64,000 bases of DNA from Rhizobium mongolense subsp. loessense (GTDB taxonomy: Bacteria; Pseudomonadota; Alphaproteobacteria; Rhizobiales; Rhizobiaceae), in the NCBI RefSeq assembly GCF_900099775.1, contig NZ_FMTM01000002.1, positions 62,001 through 126,000 on the forward strand. The letters are read 5' to 3'. This document shows, piece by piece, positions 1-9,109 of this stretch. Position 1 is the first letter of the stretch, and every line of letters begins with the position of its first letter. The notes beneath the pieces were generated by a model. It worked only from the letters and a program-made list of their open reading frames with translations, was not told the origin of the DNA and did no database searches. Both the position numbers and the translations under genes were made by a program.

Positions 1-38
1 GTAAGACTTTCGACGGGCTGAACGTTGATGGTGGAAAC

Positions 39-1208
39 ATGCAGAAAACATTCGGGCACGTCCTGACGGCACACAAGGGTCTTGGTCCAGGTTTTGACTT
101 CCTCAGGATTGCCCTGGCTTTTTCAATCGTATTGGCACATTCATTTTTGCTGACCGGAAATGACGCTTTTTTCCGCTCGAGCCCATTGTGGTTTGCCGAA
201 TACGCACTGGTTCCGATGTTCTTCGCTCTCAGCGGTTTTCTGATCGCCGGCAGCGCTCAGCGCCTCAGCCTGAAAAACTTTCTTTTGAACCGGGGACTGC
301 GCATCGTCCCCGCTCTTGCGGTCGATATCGTCGTCTGCGCGCTCATCATCGGCCCGCTGGTGACGACCGTCGCTTTGCGTGACTATTTTCTAGGCGCCGA
401 CTTCTACAAGTATTTTCTCAACATCATCGGCTGGATTCATTACAGCCTGCCGGGTGTATTTGAGGAAAACCCGACGCATCGGGTGAACGGAGCTCTGTGG
501 ACCGTGCCATGGGAAATCTTCTGCTACATCATCATGTCTGCGCTCATGATCACCTCGATCATCAAGTCATGGCAGAAGCTGGCAGTTTTGACCGGTGGCT
601 TTATCCTGAGCGGGCTTATCGTCCAGTTCTTCGGTCATCTGCTGCCCTATCGCGTAAACCTGGTCTTGAGCACGCTGTTCGTCAGCCGCGGCGCCCAGCT
701 GGTATTTGCGTTTCTGCTCGGGATCTTGGCCTATCAATTGCGGGATTTCATTCCGCATAAAAAATCACTGTTCTTGGCCAGCATGGCAGTTTCCGTCCTG
801 GCGATGCTGTTCTTGAGCAGCCCCTCCATCGAGAGCGTGCCGAACAGACTGGTCGTAATCCCAGCGCTCGTCTATATCACCGTATTTGTCGGTCTGACGC
901 CGGTGCCGCTGCCCTCCGTCTTTCACAAAGGCGACTATTCTTATGGCGTCTATCTTTATCACGACCCCTTTCTTCAGATTTTGATCAGTCTGGCGCCGGG
1001 CCTGTTCCTGATCCCGAAAACCGGCGCGCTCGCGCTCTATGCTATCGGCATCTGCGCCGCGATGGGCATCGCTGTCTTTTCCTGGCATATGATCGAAAAG
1101 CCGATCTTGGGCATGCGAAAGAAATTCTCGTTCGTTGCAAAGGCGCGAGGCGTCGACGAGAATGGGGATATAAAGATTCTGCCCGTCGAGAAACCGGTAA
1201 AGGCATAG
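39..1208 (+). CDS. Acyltransferase 3 family membrane protein (OafA-like)
   Basis: Integral membrane O-acyltransferase of 389 residues. Proteins of this family move acetyl or other acyl groups onto surface sugars or lipids. The N-terminus carries the family hallmark: an Arg (FDFLRIALA, about residue 28) followed by a His in the next helix segment (IVLAHSF, about residue 35). About ten hydrophobic helices follow, and a basic hydrophilic tail of about 40 residues ends the protein. The ATG is preceded by a GGTGGA ribosome site. It stands alone, about 100 bases before pcaB. The acceptor substrate cannot be told from the sequence; exopolysaccharide or lipopolysaccharide is the usual target in rhizobia. 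Confidence 0.85.
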   Translation: MQKTFGHVLTAHKGLGPGFDFLRIALAFSIVLAHSFLLTGNDAFFRSSPLWFAEYALVPMFFALSGFLIAGSAQRLSLKNFLLNRGLRIVPALAVDIVVCALIIGPLVTTVALRDYFLGADFYKYFLNIIGWIHYSLPGVFEENPTHRVNGALWTVPWEIFCYIIMSALMITSIIKSWQKLAVLTGGFILSGLIVQFFGHLLPYRVNLVLSTLFVSRGAQLVFAFLLGILAYQLRDFIPHKKSLFLASMAVSVLAMLFLSSPSIESVPNRLVVIPALVYITVFVGLTPVPLPSVFHKGDYSYGVYLYHDPFLQILISLAPGLFLIPKTGALALYAIGICAAMGIAVFSWHMIEKPILGMRKKFSFVAKARGVDENGDIKILPVEKPVKA

Positions 1209-1306
1209 TTGGCAAAGGGGCGGACATCCCGTGCGATCTCTGCCGGCATCTTTACAGCCGATGCGGTTCTGCATCGGCAAGCTGGCGGCAGAAATAGGCA
1301 AAATCA

Positions 1307-2365
1307 ATGAGACGTCACGTGACCGCATCCGCCTTCGACCACCCATTCCTCAGCGGCCTTTTCGGAGACGACGAGATATCGGCCTATCTTTCGGCCGATG
1401 CCGACATCCGCGCGATGCTCTCCTTCGAGGCTGCACTTGCCAAGGCCGAAGGCGCCCAGGGCCTGATCCCGCAAAGGGCAGCAAGTCGCATTGCCGAAGC
1501 TTGTCGAGGTTTCACTGCCGACATCGCAGGCCTCAATGTTGCCACCGCCAGAGACGGCGTCGTCGTTCCCGATCTCGTCACGCAACTGCGCACGTCAGTG
1601 GGTGGCGAGGCGGCCCAGTATGTCCATTTCGGGGCGACCAGCCAGGACGCCATCGATACCAGCCTGATGATCAGGCTAAAGGCGATCGTCTTTCTTTTTG
1701 CCGGCCGGCTCGATGCCATTGTTCGCGCTCTCGACGCGCTCGATCGCCAGTTCGGCCAGAACAGTCTGGTAGGCCATACCCGCATGCAGGCGGCAATCCC
1801 GATTGCCGTTTCCGATCGTCTGCGGACATGGCGAGCGCCGCTTGAAGGCTATCACGGCCGGCTAAGGGGACAGACGTTTCCCATCCAGTTCGGTGGCGCG
1901 GCCGGGACGCTGGACAGGCTGGGCGGCAAGGCTGCCGCCATTCGCGCGTCGCTCGCCCAGGAACTTGGACTGGCCGACGAGCCTCAATGGCAAAGCCAGC
2001 GCGCGCCAATCGCCGACCTTGCCAACCTTTTTTCGCTGATCACCGGCAGCCTGGGGAAGATGGGCCAGGACATCGCCCTTCTGGCGCAGGCAGGCGGCGA
2101 GATCGAACTTGCCGGCGGCGGAAGGTCGTCAGCCATGGTGCACAAGCAGAATCCGGTCGGCGCCGAAACGCTTGTCGCATTTTCCCGCTTCAACGCCGCC
2201 CAACTTTCAGCCATCCACCAAGCGCTTGTTCACGAACAGGAACGTTCGGGTGCCGCCTGGACACTTGAATGGCTCGTGCTGCCGCAGATGATCATGGCGA
2301 CCGCCGGCGCCCTGCGGCTTGCGCGTGAGCTGACCGGCAATATCCTGCGCCTGGGGGGTTCGTAG
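1307..2365 (+). CDS. pcaB: 3-carboxy-cis,cis-muconate cycloisomerase
   Basis: Fumarase/aspartase superfamily enzyme of 352 residues. It cyclises 3-carboxy-cis,cis-muconate to 4-carboxymuconolactone in the protocatechuate branch of the beta-ketoadipate pathway. The superfamily signature loop is present as GRSSAMVHKQNPV (about residues 268-280), and the early segment YVHFGATSQD carries the conserved TSQD. At about 350 residues it matches rhizobial PcaB, which lacks the C-terminal extension of the roughly 450-residue pseudomonad enzymes. The other pca genes (pcaDCHG), usually in the same operon, are not adjacent. The next gene, 180 bases downstream on the same strand, begins a liv-type ABC importer, which may supply aromatic acids. 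Confidence 0.9.
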   Translation: MRRHVTASAFDHPFLSGLFGDDEISAYLSADADIRAMLSFEAALAKAEGAQGLIPQRAASRIAEACRGFTADIAGLNVATARDGVVVPDLVTQLRTSVGGEAAQYVHFGATSQDAIDTSLMIRLKAIVFLFAGRLDAIVRALDALDRQFGQNSLVGHTRMQAAIPIAVSDRLRTWRAPLEGYHGRLRGQTFPIQFGGAAGTLDRLGGKAAAIRASLAQELGLADEPQWQSQRAPIADLANLFSLITGSLGKMGQDIALLAQAGGEIELAGGGRSSAMVHKQNPVGAETLVAFSRFNAAQLSAIHQALVHEQERSGAAWTLEWLVLPQMIMATAGALRLARELTGNILRLGGS

Positions 2366-2545
2366 ACAGGCTTCCTTCCTCACCCTTCGTCGCAGCCTCA
2401 GGAAGATGGGTAACATAATGCACCAGTTATGAATTACCTTATTTATTTCATTTTACATTACCGTTTCGCATGACACACTGACGTGAAATTTAGCTGCGCG
2501 CTAAGCCGGCGGTGGAGTCCGCCGTGAAATAAAGGGAGAGGAAAG

Positions 2546-3718
2546 ATGAAACAGCTGGTTCTGGCCGCTGCGGCGGCGATCGTCATGGGTACCGCCGCCT
2601 ATGCCGACACGATCAAGGTCGGGGTCGTTGGACCGTTTTCAGGTCCGTTCGCGCTGCAAGGCAAGAACTTCAAGGCCGGGATCGACGCTTATATGGCAAC
2701 GAATGGCGCCAAGATCGGCGACAATACCGTCGAAGTCATATATCGCGATCTGCCGACCGCCGATCCGGCCAAATCCAAGGCGCTTGCCCAGGAACTCGTC
2801 GTCAAGGAGAAAGTCCAGTATCTGGCCGGGTTCTATTTCACGCCGGACGCAATGGCCGTCACACCCATCTTGGAACAGGCCAATACGCCGCTCGTGATCA
2901 TGAACGCCGCAACCTCTGCCATCGTCACCAAGAGCCCTCTGGTCGTTCGTACATCCTTCACCCTTTGGCAAACCTCCATGCCAATCGCCAAGGTCGCTTT
3001 CGACAAGGGCATTAAGAAGGTCATCTCGGTTGTCAGCGACTACGGTCCGGGGGTCGACGCTGAAAACGCCTTCAAGGCCGGCTTCGAAAAGCAAGGCGGG
3101 GAAATCGTCGAAGCGATCCGCATGCCACTCGCCACCAACGATTTCAGCCCGATCATGCAGCGCATCAAGGATTCGGGTGCTGAGGGCGTCTTTGCCTTCC
3201 TGCCGTCCGGTCCGCCGACGCTTGGTTTCGTGAAGTCCTACAGCGAGAATGGCCTGAAAGCCGCCGGCATTCAGCTCTTTGCCACCGGCGACCTGACGCA
3301 GGAATCCGACCTTCCGGCGCTCGGCGATGCCGCGCTCGGCATATTGACGACATACCACTACGCGGTTTCGCATGACTCGCCCGAAAACAAGGCCTTCGTT
3401 GCGGCCGCCGGCAAGGCACTCGGCAATCCGGCCGAACTCACCTTCCCGGCCGTCGGGGCCTATGACGGCATGCACGTCATCTACAAGATGATCGAGGCAA
3501 CTGGCGGCAAGCAGGATGCTGAAAAGGCTGTGGAAGCCGTAAAGGGACTTTCCTGGATGAGCCCGCGCGGCCCCGTTTCCATCGATCCCGAAAGCCGCCA
3601 CATCACAGAAAATATCTATCTGCGCGAAGTCGCCAAGGATGCGGACGGCAAATACATCAACAAGGAAATCCAGACCTTTGAGAAGCAGGGGGATCCGGGT
3701 CTGGCGGCGACGAAGTAA
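2546..3718 (+). CDS. Branched-chain amino acid/aromatic-type ABC substrate-binding protein (LivK family)
   Basis: Periplasmic type I binding protein of 390 residues. A Sec signal peptide occupies residues 1-20 (cleavage after AAYA), and the mature protein opens with the family-typical DTIKVGVVGPFSG. The ATG follows a strong GGGAGAGGAAAG ribosome site. It heads a five-gene importer with two permeases and two ATPases downstream. LivK-family proteins bind Leu/Ile/Val, urea, amides or aromatic acids; the ligand cannot be assigned. Adjacency to pcaB makes an aromatic acid a reasonable inference. A small GC-rich hairpin (CGGCGG/CCGCCG) lies just before the ribosome site. Confidence 0.88.
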   Translation: MKQLVLAAAAAIVMGTAAYADTIKVGVVGPFSGPFALQGKNFKAGIDAYMATNGAKIGDNTVEVIYRDLPTADPAKSKALAQELVVKEKVQYLAGFYFTPDAMAVTPILEQANTPLVIMNAATSAIVTKSPLVVRTSFTLWQTSMPIAKVAFDKGIKKVISVVSDYGPGVDAENAFKAGFEKQGGEIVEAIRMPLATNDFSPIMQRIKDSGAEGVFAFLPSGPPTLGFVKSYSENGLKAAGIQLFATGDLTQESDLPALGDAALGILTTYHYAVSHDSPENKAFVAAAGKALGNPAELTFPAVGAYDGMHVIYKMIEATGGKQDAEKAVEAVKGLSWMSPRGPVSIDPESRHITENIYLREVAKDADGKYINKEIQTFEKQGDPGLAATK

Positions 3719-3822
3719 GGGGCAAGGCTTTTCACCGGCAGGTGTTGGGGCGGGACGACGTCCTCAACGACGCAGGGCGGGCTTCAGTACCTGCTGAACG
3801 AGATAAGGAACACACGGGCCTC

Positions 3823-4686
3823 ATGCAGACTGTCTTCAGCATTGCCGTCGACGCGCTTGCCTATGGCATGGTGCTGTTCGTGATTTCGATCGGCCTTTCG
3901 GTCACCATGGGCCTGATGCGGGTCGTTAACCTTGCCCACGGTGCCTTCGCCATGATCGGCGGGTACATTGCCTCCTATGCAGCGCGCGATCTTGGCCTCG
4001 GCTATGGCATTGCGGTACTTGTCGCCGTCACTGGAACCATCGTCATCGCCATTCCGATCGAACGCTTCCTCTACCGGCGCATCTACGGCGCGCCGGAACT
4101 GACCCAGGTTCTGATGACGATCGGCATCACCTTCTGCATCATCGGCATAGCCAACTACGTCATGGGTCCGACGCTGAAGACCATCCCATTGCCAGACGGC
4201 CTGCAGGGCTCCGCCAATCTTGGCTTCCGTACCATTCCGGTGCATCGGCTTTTTGCTATCTTCTGCGGCCTCGCCGTCGCAAGCGCCCTTTGGTACACGA
4301 TCGAAAAGACAAGTTTCGGTGTAAAACTGCGCGCATCCGTCGATAATGCCGCCATGGCGGCCGCGCTTGGGGTGCGCACGGAGATCATCTATGCACTGAG
4401 CTTCGCAGTCGCCGTCGGCCTGGCAGCCTTCGGCGGCGTGGTCGGCGCCGAGCTCTTGCCGGTCGAGCCCTATTATGCGCTGCGCTACATGGTGACTTTC
4501 CTCGTCGTTGTCTCGGTCGGCGGCGCAGGCTCGATTCCCGGCGCTCTGATCGCCTGCCTGGTTCTTGGCGGCATCGACACCACGGGCCGTTACCTGATGC
4601 CCGAATACGGGGAATTCTTCTTCTATCTCGCCGTCATTGCAATCATCTGCGTTTTTCCGCGCGGCTTTGCCGGAAGGGTGAAGTAG
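3823..4686 (+). CDS. ABC transporter permease, LivH family
   Basis: Inner-membrane permease of 287 residues, first of the pair for the liv-type importer. The ATG at 3823 was chosen because the conserved core starts at MQTVFSIAVDAL and an AAGGA motif lies 13 bases upstream. An in-frame ATG at 3742 would add 27 hydrophilic residues not expected in the family. The N-terminal segment SVTMGLMRVVNLAHGAF and the GAGSIPGALIACLVLGG loop near the C-terminus are typical of LivH. It ends one base before the LivM start, so the genes are probably translationally coupled. Confidence 0.88.
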   Translation: MQTVFSIAVDALAYGMVLFVISIGLSVTMGLMRVVNLAHGAFAMIGGYIASYAARDLGLGYGIAVLVAVTGTIVIAIPIERFLYRRIYGAPELTQVLMTIGITFCIIGIANYVMGPTLKTIPLPDGLQGSANLGFRTIPVHRLFAIFCGLAVASALWYTIEKTSFGVKLRASVDNAAMAAALGVRTEIIYALSFAVAVGLAAFGGVVGAELLPVEPYYALRYMVTFLVVVSVGGAGSIPGALIACLVLGGIDTTGRYLMPEYGEFFFYLAVIAIICVFPRGFAGRVK

Positions 4687-4687
4687 G

Positions 4688-5698
4688 ATGACGCTCGCCA
4701 TGGACACGCAAACCACGACAGCAGTACAAATCCGGCGCAATCGCTTTTTCGGCCGCGATACAGCCGGCATTGCCGCAATCGTCGCGCTCGCCAGCATCGG
4801 CTATTTACTCTTCCCGGATAACCTTGCGCTGCTGACGCGCGTCATCGCAATCGCATTGCTCGTTCTCTCGCTCGATCTCGTCACCGGATATTGCGGTGTG
4901 GCGACGCTCGGCCATGCAGCACTCTTCGGCTCGGGCGCCTATGCAGCTGGCATCGTCTCGGCCCATTTCGGCATCACCGATCCTCTTTTGATGACGCTTG
5001 CCGGTATCATCGGTGGCGCTGCTGCGGGCCTCGTCTGCGGCATCGTCATCCTGCGTGCCCACGGCCTGCCGCAGCTTGTCCTTTCGATTGCGCTCATCAA
5101 CCTCTTCCACGAATTCGCCAATAAGGCATCTTCCTGGACCGGCGGCAGCGACGGCCTGTCCGGCATCTCGGCCGATCCGATCTTCGGCACCTTCGAGTTC
5201 GACCTTTACGGCCATACCGCCTATGTTTTCGGGGTGATCCTGCTGCTTGTCGTTTTCATTCTTCTGCGCCTTGTGGTGCGTTCGCCCTTTGGCATGCTGT
5301 GCCGCGGTATCAAGGAAGATGCCTTGCGCATCCGGGCCATGGGCGCCTCGCCGAAAGCGGCGCTGATGAAGATGTATGTCATTTCCGGCGCCGTCGCCGG
5401 TGTTGGCGGAGCGCTCAATGCCATCTCCACACAGGTGGTCGGTCTCGACAGCCTCTCCTTCACGCTTTCGGCCGAAAGCCTCGTGATGCTCGTTCTCGGC
5501 GGCACCGGCTCGCTCTTCGGCGCGCTCTCCGGCACCGTCATCTTCATGCTCTTCGAAGATTATGTTTCGGCTGCAAACCCGTTCCACTGGCTGACGATGG
5601 TCGGCGCGCTACTGGTCGCTGTCGTTCTCTTCGCTCCGAAGGGCCTTTATGGGACTGCGACTGCCTTTTTCGTCCGCCGGAAGGAGACCGCGCAATGA
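4688..5698 (+). CDS. ABC transporter permease, LivM family
   Basis: Second inner-membrane permease of the importer, 336 residues and about eight to ten hydrophobic helices. It starts at the ATG one base after the LivH stop codon; an internal ATG at 4700 is also possible. The LivM signature DLVTGYCGVATLGHAALFG is near residues 60-80, and the cytoplasmic coupling segment with ALRIRAMGASP is near residue 215. The stop codon overlaps the following ATPase start in an ATGA arrangement. Confidence 0.88.
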   Translation: MTLAMDTQTTTAVQIRRNRFFGRDTAGIAAIVALASIGYLLFPDNLALLTRVIAIALLVLSLDLVTGYCGVATLGHAALFGSGAYAAGIVSAHFGITDPLLMTLAGIIGGAAAGLVCGIVILRAHGLPQLVLSIALINLFHEFANKASSWTGGSDGLSGISADPIFGTFEFDLYGHTAYVFGVILLLVVFILLRLVVRSPFGMLCRGIKEDALRIRAMGASPKAALMKMYVISGAVAGVGGALNAISTQVVGLDSLSFTLSAESLVMLVLGGTGSLFGALSGTVIFMLFEDYVSAANPFHWLTMVGALLVAVVLFAPKGLYGTATAFFVRRKETAQ

Positions 5699-6459
5699 GC
5701 CCCGTCTTCGAAGTCGTCAACCTCAGGAAATCCTTCGGTGGCCTCGTGGTGACCAATGATGTATCTATCTCGGTGGCAGCAGGTGACCGCGTCGCGCTCA
5801 TCGGCCCGAACGGCGCTGGCAAGACCACTTTCGTCAATCTCGTCACTGGCAACCTTTCGCCCGACGCCGGCGATGTCCACCTCGGCGGCGAGAGCGTGAC
5901 GAGAATTGGTGCGGCGGGCCGCGTCAGGCGCGGCCTCGTCCGTTCCTTCCAGGTCACACGGCTCTTCCAGGAAATGACGCCGGCCGAACACGTAGCGCTT
6001 GCGATCCTGCAGCGTGACGGACTCACTGGCCGGATGTTCGGCAACTATCTCGCGATGCCGGACCTCATGGCAGAAGTCACCGATCTGCTCGGCACGCTCG
6101 GCCTTGGCGATCTCATGTGCCGCAGGGTCAGTGAAATTGCTTACGGACAGCAGCGTCTCCTCGAGATTGCCGTCGCCATGGCACTGAAACCGAAGGTGCT
6201 GTTGCTTGATGAACCTGCTGCCGGCGTGCCGCAAAGCGAGACCGCCCGGATCGAGCAGGCGCTCGCCGGTCTGCCGACCGATCTCGCGGTGTTGATGATC
6301 GAGCACGACATGGACCTCGTGTTCCGCTTCGCCAGGCGTGTCATCGTGCTTGCGGCAGGCACCATTATCTTCGACGGCTCGCCGGTCGAGGTCACCAAGG
6401 ATGCCCGCGTGCGCGAGGCCTATCTCGGGAGCTATGCCAATGCCAGCCACGCCGCTTGA
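5695..6459 (+). CDS. ABC transporter ATP-binding protein, LivG family
   Basis: Cytoplasmic ATPase of 254 residues. The ATG at 5695 overlaps the LivM stop (ATGA); the longer open frame upstream is only a read-through of LivM sequence in another frame. Walker A is GPNGAGKTT, the signature is variant (YGQQRLLEIA instead of SGGQQ, as is usual for LivG), Walker B is VLLLDEPAAGV and the H-loop is MIEHDMD. It pairs with the LivF-type ATPase that begins before its stop codon. Confidence 0.9.
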   Translation: MSPVFEVVNLRKSFGGLVVTNDVSISVAAGDRVALIGPNGAGKTTFVNLVTGNLSPDAGDVHLGGESVTRIGAAGRVRRGLVRSFQVTRLFQEMTPAEHVALAILQRDGLTGRMFGNYLAMPDLMAEVTDLLGTLGLGDLMCRRVSEIAYGQQRLLEIAVAMALKPKVLLLDEPAAGVPQSETARIEQALAGLPTDLAVLMIEHDMDLVFRFARRVIVLAAGTIIFDGSPVEVTKDARVREAYLGSYANASHAA

Positions 6460-7156
6460 GGTCGACAATCTCTCCGCTGGCTATGGACCGACGCGGGTTC
6501 TCGAAAACGTCTCATTCGCCGTGGCCGCAGGCGCCCGCCTTGCCATCCTTGGCCGCAACGGAATGGGCAAGACAACGTTGCTTGCGACGCTTGCCGGACA
6601 GACCAGGCGCTATGACGGCCGCATCCGCCTCGGCTCGGCAGACCTCACCGCCATGGCCAGCTCGGCTCGCGCCCGTCAAGGGCTCGGTTATGTGCCGCAG
6701 GCGCGCTGCATCTTCCCGACGCTGACGGTTGAGGAAAACCTCTTCGTCGGCCTCAAAGGACGGCCGAAGACGGCGCTCGAAGAGGCATACGCGATGTTTC
6801 CACGTCTGAAGGAGCGCCGCCGCAATCTCGGCGGCCAACTCTCCGGCGGCGAACAGCAGATGTTGTCGACTGCCCGCACGATTCTCGGCCGCCCCTCCGT
6901 TCTGCTGCTTGACGAACCCCTGGAAGGTCTCGCACCTATCATCTGCGAAGAGTTGATGGCCGCGTTTTCCGAACTCGCCAAGACCGGCGACATGACGATC
7001 CTGCTTGTCGAACAACGCATCCAGAGTGCGCTCGACTTCGCCGATCAGGTCATCATCCTCGAACGGGGGCGCCTTGCCTGGACCGGCACGTCCGAGGCGC
7101 TATCGACGGATCACGCCGCCGTGGAACGTCTGCTCGGGGTCGGCGGGCTGCACTAG
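6440..7156 (+). CDS. ABC transporter ATP-binding protein, LivF family
   Basis: Second ATPase of the importer, 238 residues. Two ATGs (6434 and 6440) lie close together; 6440 is preferred because GGGAG at 6427-6431 is then eight bases away. It overlaps the end of LivG by about 20 bases. Walker A is GRNGMGKTT, the signature LSGGEQQ, Walker B LLLDEPLEG and the H-loop is VEQRI with Gln in place of His, which is normal for LivF. Its TAG stop is palindromic with the convergent acetyltransferase stop (CTAG at 7153-7156). Confidence 0.9.
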   Translation: MPATPLEVDNLSAGYGPTRVLENVSFAVAAGARLAILGRNGMGKTTLLATLAGQTRRYDGRIRLGSADLTAMASSARARQGLGYVPQARCIFPTLTVEENLFVGLKGRPKTALEEAYAMFPRLKERRRNLGGQLSGGEQQMLSTARTILGRPSVLLLDEPLEGLAPIICEELMAAFSELAKTGDMTILLVEQRIQSALDFADQVIILERGRLAWTGTSEALSTDHAAVERLLGVGGLH

Positions 7157-7677
7157 GTCACGTGGCGTGGCGCCTCGTCATTCGTTATGTCGAAAGCCGC
7201 GTCATAGGTGACTGTGCCGGACGGCATTTCACCGCTGAAACACAGTGCCTGAAAATATTCGGTCGGAACACCTGCAAGCCTGAGGCGAGCATCCGCCTTG
7301 AAGCCGAACCGGCCGTAATATTTGGGATCGCCAAGCAGGACGCATCCCGTGGCGCCGAGTTTGCGGATGGATGCAAGTCCATCCTTCACCAGACCAGTAC
7401 CGATCCCCTCGCCCTGCCTTTCGGGTGTGACCGCGATTGGTCCGAGGCCGTACCAGCCCAAATCCCTGCCGTTGATCATCACCGGTGAGAACGCGATATG
7501 GCCGACGATACGGCCTTCATCTTCGGCAACGAGCGTCACGGAAAGCGCTCTGTTCCCGCGCAGGGCATCGACAATTGCTGCTTCCGTCTGGCTGCTGTAG
7601 GCCTTGCCGGAAAACGCCGTACTGACAAGCCCGCGGATCGCCGGGATATCGGCTTTTGTCTCGTTGCGGATGCGCAT
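7153..7677 (-). CDS. GNAT family N-acetyltransferase
   Basis: Predicted acetyl-CoA-dependent N-acetyltransferase of 174 residues (YhbS-like). The start at 7677 was chosen because the fold begins with MRIRNETKADIPAI; the frame continues 25 codons upstream without family similarity. The acetyl-CoA pyrophosphate-binding motif appears as VTPERQGEGIGTGLV (about residues 83-97), followed by GCVLLGDPKYYGRFGF, which is characteristic of YhbS-type proteins. The natural substrate is unknown. It converges on the liv operon with a four-base CTAG overlap at the stop codons. Confidence 0.85.
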   Translation of the reverse strand: MRIRNETKADIPAIRGLVSTAFSGKAYSSQTEAAIVDALRGNRALSVTLVAEDEGRIVGHIAFSPVMINGRDLGWYGLGPIAVTPERQGEGIGTGLVKDGLASIRKLGATGCVLLGDPKYYGRFGFKADARLRLAGVPTEYFQALCFSGEMPSGTVTYDAAFDITNDEAPRHVT

Positions 7678-7781
7678 GACGAACCTCCGTTGCAGTCCCG
7701 CACATAACAGACCGGAGCGCCTTGCGTCAAAACGATGCTTGCATCGACCCAAGGAGTCCTCTTCAATCGGGCACCGCGATA

Positions 7782-7934
7782 ATGGAGCCCCGCTTGTCTT
7801 TCCCCTTATTCGACCTCACCGGCCGCCGAGCGCTTGTTACCGGCTCCAGCCAGGGCATCGGTCATGCGCTGGCCCTCGGCCTTGCAGAACACGGCGCTTC
7901 CCTCAACGCAACCGGCAACGTATCAGAGACCTGA
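7782..7934 (+). pseudogene. Truncated short-chain dehydrogenase (gluconate 5-dehydrogenase-like) N-terminal fragment
   Basis: A 50-codon frame with the clear N-terminus of a short-chain dehydrogenase/reductase: FDLTGRRALVTGSSQGIG contains the TGxxxGIG cofactor loop, and the following helix LALGLAEHGAS is intact. Similarity ends abruptly after residue 41 and the frame stops ten codons later. Family members are about 250 residues, so roughly 80 percent is missing, including the catalytic Tyr-x-x-x-Lys. No continuation was seen in the following 340 bases. An AAGGAG ribosome site lies at about 7751-7756, rather far upstream. It looks like a deletion remnant. Confidence 0.7.
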
Positions 7935-8278
7935 CAATATGATGGCCCTGCAATCGTTTGATCTCAATCTTGTGACATTCAATCCGACGAAGATGGGCTA
8001 GAAAAAGCGGAGAATTGTATTTTCGCCCCGGAAGAGCCACCTAATAGAGCAAGAGATGTCCGCCGACTTTCAGACACCGGCATTTCCGTTTACGCAACGC
8101 AAACCATATCCGGCGGCTTTCGGATCCAACTCCTGTGCCTTAGGAAAATCTACTCCTTCTGCTGCTAGCGATTGGGACAATAGGCAAGATAGAGGCACCC
8201 CGGCAGAATTCCGCACTTCGCATCAGGGTTAAACTATGATTACGATAGCGCTGTGCGGGAGCCCGATTTTGAAGAACC
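7935..8278. other. Intergenic region, no gene recognised
   Basis: This stretch follows the dehydrogenase stub and precedes the MBL-fold hydrolase. Six-frame inspection shows only short frames without ribosome sites or family similarity. It should contain the hydrolase promoter, but no convincing -35/-10 pair was identified. Confidence 0.4.
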
Positions 8279-9109
8279 ATGAGTAACGATCAGTTTCAGG
8301 TAAAATTTTGGGGCGTTCGCGGCAGCATCCCGGTATCGGGCCCCGAGTTCGATCACTACGGCGGCAACACCACCTGCATCGAACTGCGCTGCGGCGGCCA
8401 CCGGTTGATCTTCGACGCGGGCTCGGGTCTGCGCGAGGCCGGGCTTGCGATGCTCAACGAAGGGGTCACGCAGGTCGATCTGTTCTTCAGCCACTGTCAC
8501 TACGACCACATCATTGGATTGCCCTTCTTCAAGGCGATTTACTATCCCTCGATCAATCTCAACATCTGGTCCGGCCATCTCGACGGCAAGATGAGCACCA
8601 AGGATATGGTCGATCAGTTCATCAGCCCGCCCTGGTTTCCGGTAAAGACCGATATCTGCCAGGCAACGATGAACTTCCGCGATTTTCATGCCGGCGACAT
8701 GCTTTCTCCGCGCGATGGTGTGCGCATCAAGACCTACAAGCTGAACCATCCCGGCGGGGCGATCGGCTATCGCATCGAGTGGGGCGGCCGGATCGTCGCG
8801 CTTGTCTTCGACGTCGAGCATATCCCCGGCACTTATGACCCGGTGTCTCTGGAATTGATGAAGGATGCGGATCTGGCGATCTACGACTGCACCTACAACG
8901 AAGACGAGATGCAGCGCTTCAAGGGTTTTGGCCATTCGACCTGGCAGCACGGCATCGAATTGGCCAAAATGGCGGGAACGAAACGCTTCGCGCTCTTCCA
9001 TCACGCGCCATCACGCACGGACGAGCAGCTCGGCCAGATGGAAAAGAATGCCCAGGCGGCATTCCCCGGCGCCTTCGCCGCGCGTGACAATCAGGTCGTC
9101 GACATCTGA
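8279..9109 (+). CDS. MBL-fold metallo-hydrolase (PhnP/cyclic phosphodiesterase-like)
   Basis: Cytoplasmic metallo-beta-lactamase-fold hydrolase of 276 residues without a signal peptide. The N-terminus FWGVRGSIPVSGPE and the GGNTTCIEL strand are typical of the group that includes PhnP-like and cyclic-phosphodiester hydrolases. The metal motif HxHxDH is present as SHCHYDHIIG (about residues 73-82), a further metal Asp lies in VFDVEHIPG (about residue 180) and a C-terminal metal His in LFHHAPSR. The substrate is not determined by sequence. Because nucleotidyl cyclases follow in the same block, a cyclic-nucleotide substrate is conceivable but unproven. Its end overlaps the convergent deacetylase by 19 bases. 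Confidence 0.8.
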   Translation: MSNDQFQVKFWGVRGSIPVSGPEFDHYGGNTTCIELRCGGHRLIFDAGSGLREAGLAMLNEGVTQVDLFFSHCHYDHIIGLPFFKAIYYPSINLNIWSGHLDGKMSTKDMVDQFISPPWFPVKTDICQATMNFRDFHAGDMLSPRDGVRIKTYKLNHPGGAIGYRIEWGGRIVALVFDVEHIPGTYDPVSLELMKDADLAIYDCTYNEDEMQRFKGFGHSTWQHGIELAKMAGTKRFALFHHAPSRTDEQLGQMEKNAQAAFPGAFAARDNQVVDI

